NCBI GenBank assembly: GCA_013433145.1
Contig: CM024187.1
Span: 22,102,826-22,166,825, forward strand
Length of the DNA stretch: 64,000 nucleotides
From: Ascaris suum
Lineage: Eukaryota; Nematoda; Chromadorea; Rhabditida; Ascarididae
Direction: 5' to 3'
Position numbers and translations under genes: made by a program. Positions 50,601-62,600 of the stretch are shown here, piece after piece (position 1 is the first letter of the stretch; each line of letters opens with the position of its first letter). Below the pieces are notes generated by a model. That model saw only the letters and a list, made by a program, of their open reading frames with translations. It had not been told where the DNA came from and did no database searches.

Positions 50601-53600
50601 AGTGAAACACAAGGAACGGAGCAAATAACAGTGAAAGAGTCTGTGAACAAGCTCTGCTAGAAGATGGATTTGCTTGCCAACAATGATTTTTCAGCTGGTT
50701 GTGTTGGCGCAATTTGTCGAATCGCTTCTGTTGTTGTCTGTGTGTCCCGACGAGGATCTGCAACTTCCGGAGAGGTATTGAGATTGTTTATTCGAATTTC
50801 AAGTATTCGCGGGTTATTTTCCTTCTCAGACATTGCACCACAAAATATGCTAGTCTAATCATTTTTGTGCCGAACGTTTTAAAGTCTTATTTTGTGTCAG
50901 TATGTCTGTATCTTTTGTGTGAAAGCATTAGGCAGTGATTGTTGTTCATTTAGAAGGCGCTGCATAACTATTCTATCTTAAAGCGGCAGGCCAACCTTGG
51001 CGTTGCATCTGTCTAATATGTAAAGGAATATGTGTTTGTGCCGGCGGCTATGACGGTTTCTTCAGCGAATGAGGGAATAACAAATTTTGTTACCATATTT
51101 TATAACTGTTATGTTAATATGAAGAAAAATGTTTAGGTATGAGTTGTGCCATCACATGAACGACATTCGCACCTGTCCACGTTCGGCACTCAATCTTGTC
51201 GATAGCAAAGGACGCATTCAAAATTGTGAATCTGAGGAAAATGTATGCGTCTCTTTTAATTTTTTTTTTCCTTTTTTTGAGAATATTCGTTGCTTTTTAT
51301 GTATTGCTATGTGCTGTTATTCGTTTGTCTTGAGTTCTCTTTTTCTTGGAGCAAAATTTGAAAGTCTTATGAAGCAAAACGCTTTGTTTCTTCGTGAGAG
51401 AGAAGCGTCGAGTGCCGGTAAAGACTCATACATAAAAACGTTTCAGTAGAGGCTTTGGTGTGTATGCGTGAAATTCGAAGGCTGTCTAAGGAATCAAAAT
51501 CGTTTTCAATACGCGACATTATTGTTGCTATGTGGTACCAACATCTGCGAGCATTTAGCGGCAGAGCTGTCTGCTTGTGCATCATAGTGATTTTTTTGTA
51601 TGCTTAGCGCATTAATATTGGTGATATCGAAGTCTGATACCCAAATAATACTGAAATCCTCGATGAGTACTTCGTGATATTTGATATGAGCACGCCCGAC
51701 TTGCCCTTTAAATTTTGCTCAACTTTTCTAAACTGCGTCTTACTTCAAGTAACAGTTTATAGGACGCCAGACAGTTGATAGCAGTGGAATTTCTCAAAAT
51801 TTGCTCACACTACAATCTATCACGACAAGGTATAAAATGGTTTATGAAATTATTTTTGACGTCCGTAAGTTGGTTCATTGGATGGATGTGCTTAATGAAA
51901 GGATGGTCAGCGAGAGTGAGGGTCATTGTGGATGGTATAGCTGATTGGACGCTCTGAACTCTGAGTATGTGGGCCGAGCGCAACCAGGTCGAGCGGGAAT
52001 AGTGGCACTTAGTCAGTATGCATCGAACGGGTGTTTATATGGAAGTTGAAGTGCTGAGCATTGCAGCTGAAGTACAAGATGTCTCGAGCAAGTATCGATA
52101 GCTTCAACTTGGTGCTGATGGAGACAAAGTGTGCTATGCAACTGACAGTAGTGCCGTTTCGCCTCTCTTACTGTAACAATCACGAGGGTTCTTTTTGCTC
52201 GGATGTTCTACTGAAGATTTCGTCGGTGAGTGCTCAGATTTTTATTTGCCTTCCTGTCTTTCACTCTCTCTGCGTCCATCACAGAAAGATGTCTATAATA
52301 GCTCAATAACAGTGATTTAAACTAATAAATAACAAATAAATGGCTATTAAATATAATAGAACCGTAATCGATATCCGATAATGCAACCTCAAAATGACTG
52401 AATGGTGGAAAGCAATATATCGTTTCTTCTCGTTTATCCTCTGTCTTATTATTAATTATTTTAGCGCATTACTTCCGCTTTTCAATTAGAATGTTGTGGA
52501 GAGTAAGTCTGAATTACTTAGAATGCTGTTGAGATGTGGCTTATTTGTTGTTCACTTTGCGACCGTCAAAGTTTGCAAAATAAAGTGCAGTAGTGTATTC
52601 AAGCGAACTGTTAAAGTAGTCCTCCGGCTCATCAGATCGAGAGAGCAATATTGCATTGCAGCTTCAGATCGGAAGGAGGGAGGAGGAAATATGGAGTGTT
52701 AGATTATGCTGGCGGCTATCGACCATGCGCTCTAATTCATATGCAGTAAGTCTAAGAAGATTCGAAGGCATATTTCTTTGAGCAGGAGTCGATCTTTTAG
52801 ATCCGTGTGAAGCAGTTTGCCGCTAACAGCGATACCGAGTGGTTAGAATGTGCGGCACTTTGTATAGATCATGTGGATGTAGACGTTCGGCTACCGTTTG
52901 CGTCGAACGAAATTCATCTGATTCAGGAGAGACGCAACTTTCTTTTGAAGCACGACAAGGCAACTTCGAGGTAAATATCTTCAGAGTTTATGATACGTGC
53001 TAAAACGAAAAACCACATTTCACTTGAAACTCTCAATGTCTTCGTATGGATTGAGGAAGTTTTCCCATTGTGATGGCAACGCTGACATATGCTCATATCG
53101 ATTCCAGAAGCAGGTTCTCTCCTCTTCTCCTCCCAAGAAAAAAGATCAGTGCGTCGATTATTTCCGAGCTTTTAATGCAGTTATTGAGTTATTTGTTACC
53201 GTTTATGGACAACCTTCCCATTAAACTTTGAAGGCTTAAGGAGAGAGCAATAAGGCTTTGTTGCTTCCTGATGAGTCATTAAATTGAGTATGCAGGCAGC
53301 GATATATTTTTACCTGTTCCTGTTAGGAATAGTTTGTTTGCTGAGAAACAACTGTTTTAATCACTTTGCTCAACAGTTATATTATACTGAGTAATAAGTA
53401 AGCTAAGCTGCAGTTGCGGTATTTAAAGCACGTTTTTTTTCCACATGGAAAGGGAGGTTATGAATTCAGGTCGTAGCTGTATTATGGATTTGATGGCGCT
53501 GTTGTTGTGGATCCATTTATAGGAAATAGGCTAGAAGCGGAAAAGTTGGAAAAGGGGAGGCCACTGGGAATCTTCTTTAATAGGTGTGTTGATTTTGTTT

Positions 53601-56600
53601 TGCCTTATAGATATCATGCAGGTACGTATCTTCGTTAATTGTAATTTCGCTTTGCAGATTACACTTCTTGTGGTCCGATCAGAACTTATGCTCTTGCTTT
53701 GGAGATAGCCGATTCTTTGGATCGGTCGACATAACGTGAGCATTTTTCTTTGTCACCACCACTTTCACTCATATTTGCGTTGAATGGGGAGCTGATCACG
53801 CGAGTTTATTCTTTCGTCAAAATTCATCTTTTTTGTTTCTAGCACCAATCGCTCCATTATATAAAAGTTATCTCTAAGCGTTGGCGCTCATAAGATTTCG
53901 GACGCGGAAACGCTGTTATGCGGGAATGTGACATAGTGAAAAGCTCAGTAAGCGATGCAATCCACGTGTACTGGCATAACAGTGATGAAGGGCAATGTTT
54001 CAAAGAAAGCGATTGTGGAGTAAGAAGGGGATAGAAGAAAAGATTGAGGAGACTACGGGACGAAGGCGTCGTTGTTCAAGGTAGGAGCGATTGAGTAAGA
54101 AGAGGATCAGTACTTTTCTCAGTCTCATCGTTACATTAGTGGAAACAACGAAGAAACAGATGCCGACGAGCAGTGAAGTTGAAAGAAAAATCGTCGTTTT
54201 GTTGCAGAGGAAAAGCTTTCTTGAACGATTTGGAGGACCCACTCGCTGTGGAACGTTTTGAGCAAAATCCCAACAGGCAGCCAGGCATTGGCCAAAGCAT
54301 TGTTTACGAAGGAAAAAGGTTGCCTCCTTTTCTTTGTTCGATGATTGCGAACCGAGAAAGAGGAAGGATCCCTCTATTCCATTCTAACTGAAGCAACTGA
54401 AAAGTTTCGATTAAAAAACCTTAGAAGCGCAAAACTTCATTGTTGTGTATTTCCCCTTTCCATTTCCGTTGAGGCATTGTATAAGCGGTTTTGCTCGCTT
54501 CAGTGGACACTTCTTATGGAAAAAGCCCGACTATGCCTAACTTGAGTGAAACCAGTAAGTTGCGATACTAGTTTATGCAATGCACTGTGATATCGTACGC
54601 TCTTTTAGTGTATTTTGGTGATTATTCTTCACTCTTTATGGATTTTTCATTTGATGCAGGGTGTTTATCGAAGATAGATTCATCCACTTTGATGTTTTTA
54701 TTCAAAAATTTTTTTCCGCATTTAGTGTTTCAGTCAGCAAGCAGATAATATGGTCAACTTTAGAGCACTTTCGATCTCGGAGTCTTCAGTGATCAGAAGA
54801 GTTACATTCACCGAACCCGCAGCTTCATCTGATACGGTGAGTTGAACTTTTCTGCCGGAGTTTGTGTGACTTATTATTTAAAGTGGCTTATTTAAGTTTA
54901 ACTTTTCTGCCGATATTTAAGTCTACTTTGATCTAACTTAATATCTCACTTTGACCTCCTCTCCCACTCCACATTTTGAGGAGATGGGAGACGTTCGCGA
55001 CATAATATATGGTTCGTGCCTTGTTGTTGCCTTTATCGGGTTGGACAGTGAGGCAGAGGCGTAAAGACACCTAAGCTCACTTTTTGTCAAGTATCTATGA
55101 AACGATGTCACCTCATTCATCCCCTCCTCACTGTCGTCCTTTTGTTTAATAATCTTCAGTGAATCTAAAATCCTTGTTAGTGTTTGCCCAAATAGTCCGT
55201 TTGTTATACAATGCTATGTTCTTTATTGTTGTTCGATCAGCATATGATCATCTTTTTTTCGCTAATTGCAATTTTCTATTTACTGATGCAGTGTTTCACC
55301 AAATGTTTGTTGACTGTTTTCGGCGTGCTAGCTATTGTTGATAATGTTGATTCCGGCAAATTTTGGATTGTTGATACATAAACTTAGAAAGACGCACGCT
55401 GGATGGGTTTCATTTCGCTCATTCCGACTGAACATCAAGGTTCTCGGTTTCGAGAGGCTAATTTAGTTCATAGGATGAAGTTCTCATTAATTGCTCTTCG
55501 TTAGCTGCTGATTATTGCCTCCGATGCCAAGCTGTTGAATGTTTTTCTTCAAAGGATAAAATAGAAAAGCTATCTGTGGAGAGGATTCGAAGCGTGGTTT
55601 TAACTTTTCAAAATAATGATCGAATTTAGGCTTAAACGGGTGACTGCAGATAATAAGTTTTACGAGCCATCAATTCGATGGTGTACTTCAAGTAACATTA
55701 CATTTTCGGCCTACAAATGAGTGCCTTTATTCACTCTCCTTTCAAAGTCGGCAACATAACAACTTTGTCACAAACACTTGTTAAGGATGCAACGAGCGTT
55801 ATAAAAACGTCATCAGAGGAATCATTCCACTCGGCACTCTCGACATCGCTTGTGAATTTGTCCCATCATATGGTGTGTCCCATATTGTCCTCTTCGGTCT
55901 TGCTCAGCAGCTATACTACATTCCTGAGCAGATGCTGTCTGGTTGCCGAATCAGAAGAAATTTGCCCATATGGAATCGAAACAGATGAATCGTTACAGAG
56001 GAGTGCGCAGCGTGGAAATGTTATGTTCGTAAAGGTGTGTTTCATATTCAGCTTGGTGGCAGTTATTCGGTTCATTGAGCAGTTTGTGCCACAATGTCTT
56101 ATGGTTTCTTGCAGTTGCACCAACAGGTATTATCACATCGATACAGCCATGTTGATAGAGTTTTGCTTGAACTGTGCATGAGGTAGTTTTCACCGTCATT
56201 GCAAGGTTATTACGTATTTATGCTTGTGTAATTTTACACCGGTGTTATTGATACGATGCATTTTGCATTTTGCAGAAAAGCAATGGTGTTAACGATATGC
56301 GACTGATTCGCGAGGATTGGAAACGCAATAAACAGACAGCCCCATCCTCGTTGAATTCATCATCTGAGAAAGTGGTCCTATCGACTCCGAGCAGCGAGTC
56401 GGCTGCTTCACTTTTTGGAGCCGATTACTTAGCGTTATATGTGCGTGGGACGCTTGCAACTAACATAAGGGTAAGGCTTTTATTGGGAAGAGTGTTGCGT
56501 TGTTTCCACGTAGGGAACATCGTTTGCATGGAATGCGCCGTGAGCAGTGAGAGTTATTTGTTCGTAGAGAAGTGATAGAATTGAATCAGCAGCGGTTCTT

Positions 56601-59600
56601 TGATTCGCTTCAATTATCCCTGCCGCAGAAGTTTTGTGCCGCAAGAACACTACCGTGAATTGTGCATCCCGGCAGGAAAACATATCTCGAGTGATGTTCT
56701 TTATAGGATCCACTCCACCGTCATATATTTAATGCATAGCTTTTGCTCAGTGAAGAACGTTTAGCTCTCTTTGCTGAATATACACGTTTGACCCTTGATG
56801 GTCATTTAGAAGATAGAATATGCTCGCCAAGAATGGCACTGTGTAATTTTGAGTGTGTTGTAAGCAACGAATATTTCAGTTATTTGTTAGTCCGCTGGCA
56901 TTGGAGGTGACTGAGCGATTGACTCAGCATGCCGCATTCACATTCTGCTCCATTCATCCTGCATTCATCGCTCAGCATTTGTACACCGTGTGCGTTTTTC
57001 GACATCATTCGCAACCGTTAACACAGTCGACGCAAACACCAAAAATGGGTAATTTTTTGAAATGTTTGCCATTTTCCTACGGTTCAGCATAGTTTTAATT
57101 TCCTGCATTTGTGATATTAGGGTTGGGTTCACTTTTATCGTTGTGATGTTTTCAAATAACACAATAAGTAATATTGTATGCACGCGTATATATGTAGTGT
57201 TTTCCTTCGTTCATGGGCTGTCTTCTTAGAAGCAAACCTCCGAAGGAGGGGCACTCACCCCGAATGACCACCCAAAATTGCTACGCCGAGTGTATTATTT
57301 CGCGTACCAGCACACTGTGATAAATTTCAGATGAAAGAGCACATAAGATTTTTCCAACAGTTTTCTAGGAACATTTGCTTTTATATTTCTATCTTTTCTC
57401 TCGTTTATGCGCCTATGTTGAAATTTGCCAGCTTGTAAGGCCCCTCACTTCCATATTCCCTCGACCATTTCTCGAATAACGTCCTTTTTGAGAGTGTACG
57501 CATGCTGCATGTCCACTAGCTTATAAATGGATAAATGCAGTATGGGGTGTTGCGAATTTCGTTCTTTATAGCTGTCGTAGATCTCAGTTAGTGCACTTTC
57601 ATCTTTCTATATTTGTTTACTTTTGGATGTATCCAGCACTCCTAGATGCTTTGTATTATATGGTGAGCATATGCAAATTAGTAGACGTATCGGTGGATTG
57701 GATGCAGTGGACATGCAGATATTCTGAAATATATGTTGTGAAGCACTTATTAAATGCTTCCAGCAGCTCCGTTTCATATACTGTTGGTCATAGAATATTT
57801 GGCCCGCGAGCTTCTAGGAAGTGTGGGGGAAATAGTGGGCAACAGAGGAGGGCTTTATTTTTTTTTCCTTGCTAGCAACCATCTGGTACAGATTATAGTG
57901 TCATTAGTTATATTTTCAGTGGAACCGAACGTGCACATAAATGTTATTCTGCCGACAGTGGATATTGCGCTGTTCCAGTGTGGACTGATTGAGAAGACAA
58001 TTCACTGTACTTCGCTGCAAGACACACTCTCTCATTTGGTGCGCAGTAACATTGCTGTGCTCACCGTACCCGAGAATTCGCTTGTCATTTCAGCGCGTCA
58101 TAATACGGTTATCTATACTTTATTATTTCTTATGCTTGAATAGACTGTCGATCATATGGACACAGCGTCCTCGGAGTAGGTTGTATAGTGATCGAGAGGA
58201 GGGCTTGTATTATGCTGAAACGTTTATATGCTATAACACATTAAGTGAAACCTGTAGATGAGGAAAAAAGAATTTGAGATATGTGCTAATTAACGTTGAG
58301 GTCGGCAAAAGTTTCTCAGTTTTTTAATCAAGAAGATCAGGAGAGGCAGCTTAAAAAGATTTTCAGTTTCGTCATTCGCCCCTCCTTTCCACCGTACCCC
58401 CTCTCTATGTTTTTATTTCTTGAAGTTGTTCGTTCTGTTCTAGTGAGCACGCATTGTCGGCAGTTTTTCTTACCTGCATGTTGAACGTTTAACGCATTCC
58501 CTAGCTTAAACCGCAAAATGTCAATATTTAGGTGCTTTCTGTCTGTTTTCCATAAAGAGTTTGAAGGGAGGCGGCATAGGTTTCACAAAGTTTTGAGCTG
58601 ACTACGCTGTTGATTTGTTTTGAAGTTGTCGCTTGAGTTGCTTATGAGTGCGACTGCGTTATTTAAGGCGGATGATTCACGAGTTCGTGCCCAATGCGGC
58701 AACATCACTTGTCATGCTCAATTCTTGCAAGTGGTCGAGTCAAACAAAAGGGATTTCTGGCACAATAAGGGTGTATCAGTGAAATATGTCAGCAATTGGC
58801 CGATGATTAGTGCAGATGAGCAGCTCATGGGTTACGACATGCGAACAGTAGCAGGTGACTTTTGTTGGAATGACGAGTGCTCATGTTTTTTAACCTTGGC
58901 ACTCTCTTTGATGAGGTCTAGAAGAGTAATAATAGCATAATAAACCTTTGCTAGGGAAAGGTATTTCAGGCTTAGAGATGAGGAAGAATAGCCATGTTAG
59001 GGAAATTACCTCTGATTGGGAATATTATTATTGCGCTGAAAAGGTTGGTTTGCCCGAATGGCAACTCTGCAACTGTTGCTTGCGTCGCCTAGTAGAATCA
59101 GCTAGAAAATTTAGCTTCTGCATTTTCGGAAGGCGATGCACTCCGGATATCTCTCTGTGGGAATTTTCGGGATTTTTAAATCATAGTTGTGTTTGAAATC
59201 GTTTTGAACCTGTTATCTGCTTCTAAGGGAAGTAAAGTAAAACGGTCGACTTGTACTGAGTTGTAATGGACATCAACTCTTTAAGGTTCGATTTAGGCTG
59301 AACTAGCTCTCATTGGCGTTGTAATATTCATAGTATTCATTGGAATGTGCGTCTTTCTTAAATCATATCTATGTTGAGAAAGGGAAGAGGAAGATGCGTA
59401 GCTGTTATCCCTTCAATCCTTCAAAAGCTGATATCCCTAGCTGATAAAGAGTTGTCGATCACTGACTCAAATCCGGCTAAAAGCCTATTTCCTTCTACTG
59501 CTGCAATCATCGCAGAATATTAAGCCTAAATCTTTGCCCTGTAGATTAGCTAGGAACTAACCTCTAACATCATCCATCAACTTTACTTTGAATCTTTTGT

Positions 59601-62600
59601 CTCGAGACAGTGGCTAACATTCGTTACGCTCATCTTGGAGCTTTGGACTGCAGGGTTTGGTGAAGAAGCAACCACGTTCTATATTTAATGCTAGCGTAAG
59701 GATAATAGATTATTAGCTATTAACTAGGTAACTAGCACTTGAAGCGATGCTTTTCTTCCGAGAAAGTGAAGCACTCAGTAAAGTGCACACGCATTGTCTC
59801 ATGTTGGATACGTCCTCACTCGTTTGACGTTGGTAAGATCTTGCTGCGTTTTTTTTTTTTTTTTTTTTTGCTTCAGCTGAAACTAAGTAAATAACTTGGT
59901 GTTGGTAAGTTTTGAAAGCGGAACGCAATGCAACTGAACGTTTTCATTGCAGAATTCGATTTATGTGATATTTCGCTTAGCATCAATACAAATCCGTCGA
60001 CTTCACCACAGAGAACGCCGTTAAACGTGGACAACGTCGAAGTGCATTTGGGCACAACCCAACTTGACTTCGGCCTTTGTAAGCCTGTCGATCAAACGAG
60101 CAGGTTCGTCGTTGTCTCTTTCGCTTGAGGTTTTCTAACATCAAGTTATCTCTCACAGTGACATATTTATGCATACAGAAGTCTGGTAACTTACTAGAAC
60201 AGTTGACGTCTGCTAGTTTCTATCACCTAAACCAGTCGTGTTTTTATATGGACTTTCGATGTTATATGTTCACCTTTCTTATGTGCACTTTGATAAATGT
60301 TAAGCGCTGCTTTTGCTTGAGAAGTTTGAACGCATAGTGAAAATTAGCGGATTTACCGCAGTGTGAGTTGTTGAGCTTTTTTGAGAGGTTTATTTAATTT
60401 CACAGCCGTATTGCTGAAGCAGTGATGGAGCTTTCCATTACTGATGCCTTTCACGAGTTCGTTATTTGCTCACGAAGGAGCGTCGACCTGTGCGAATCCT
60501 TGGTGCAAACGTTAGAAATAAAATTGACTTTATCACTCATTCATTCGCAGTGAAAAATGCATGTGATTGCTAAGCGCGGGGTGCATACCATCTCTTTTGA
60601 TCGGCTGCAAATAATAGCGCAACGGTGGTTTTGTTTTGAGCAAGGAGTGGCCTTTATTCGACGTGTTTGCGCCGTGTTTATCGGCGTGGACGTATTCGAC
60701 GCACCGACTGTCCGAGTCGTTGGAAATGTGGTGCACCAGAATAGACGAATGGATCGATCTTGTCTTCGCTAAAACTCTCTCGGATGCACTCGACTGCAAT
60801 AGTGATCAGGTATGTTAAATTAGTTTTTTATTCATGCTTTCAGGTAATATTTGTATCATATGGAAGTACCGTTTTATTGGCATTGTTATGAGGCCCTCAC
60901 GTTGGAATCGTTGTTGAAATTAGAAAAGGTATCATTGAGCATTCTCTAGTGGAATGGTTCCTTGGTGTTAGTAGTTGTTTTCAGATTTTTTCGACGGAGA
61001 AGAGCTGTTTTGCCGACGTGAAGGTGCATCAGAGAACAGCGGCATCTTGTCCAAGCTGTAAATTATCCCTAATATTAATGCGCTATGCAGCCGAGGCGGA
61101 TCTGCATGACTTTTGGGCGCAGACTAATTTGCCCGAGAAGACGAAATTGGCTAGCAGTGAAGTTCGCAAGCAGGCGCTTATCGCCTTGCTCAGTCATTGG
61201 CAAACGATAATCTGCTCACAGATTAAGGTAGGTGCTTGCAGCCTTCCGAAGTGAATATATACTCTGAAGGGTTATGGGACGAGGGTTAGGGGCTTGCGGG
61301 GAGCGCACATTCGGAGCTTCTCGTTTTTGGGCTTCTTTCTACTCATTTTTTGCCGGATATTTCAACTTATGTGAAAGGGGCGCTTTTTCAAGGTGTATCT
61401 GTAACATTCAGAACTAGATTGTTCAACCTTTTTTGAGCTGATACACTATGCAATATGTTTCCCACGTCAAATGCATAGTGAGCATGTATGACAAATGCAA
61501 GTCACAAAGGCTTCAAAGAGAAGATTATTAGTTCCCTCGTAACATCGTCGAAAAGGGCTATGAATATAAGTCACTTTCAGCTGGTCGATGCGGAAGTAGC
61601 GCACAAGTACGTCAAAGAAACGATTCATAATGGCGGAGAAATTAAAATCGACATTGAAATGAACAGTGGAAAAAATGGCGAACCACCTCAGAATAAAATA
61701 ACTGGCGCAGGAAGTGCTCGTTCCGTTAGCGAATCACATCAGAGTGCGTAATTTGTCGATTTTTTTGTTGGTCATATATGTCGCTATAGTTTGCTTTTTT
61801 CACTTCTTGATGTCATAGTCATGGTTTTTATGGCATTTCAGCGGCATAGACTGTTTGAAATTATTATAATAAGACAGTAGAGTCATATGAGTTTGTTTTC
61901 CTTAGTGCGAAATTTTTAACAAAGTAGTTCTTTGTTCCTGAGGACATTGTTTTCTTCTTTCCATTTTGATTTCTTCAAGGAAAGATGCAAAATCTCTGTT
62001 GGAGCATAATCGAAGCGGCAGTTTTTCGATTCATTTGCATACGAAATCGCAGTGAGCAAGCTAGAAAGTATTGCAACGTATCGCAGATTTAAAAAAGCTC
62101 TCGACGCCCTTTTGATTATACCACATCGTTATTTTTCACTTCTTATAGTCTTTTTGATGTCGTTTCATTGCCGGTGCTATACTACATTTGCTGCACAACA
62201 GCTTTTTTTTTGCAGAAGTAATCCTATTTCAAGATAAAAAATTGTTTAAAGCATTGGATTGTAATGTGCCAGAGGGTTGGTAAATAAAAACTGATTTCAA
62301 ATACTGACAGCTTCTTCAGAAAATGTTTCCCTATCGTCTAGCGTTTATTACTCGAGAAAGGTCTCTTGCTTCCTATCAGAATTTTTGCGTTTTTGAGATT
62401 GAATTGAATTATCTGCACTCTTACGTGCTCAGATTCACTTGCCACTTATTATTATATAGTATGGGGCACAACCGACGTATCACTTCAAATAGAATCTTTC
62501 GCATACTACACCTTACTTCTATACGAAAGAAGTCACCCTATAGTTGTAGTACAATAGTAAACCTCAATCTAGCTGTGATACGATTCTGCTTATTTTGCAG

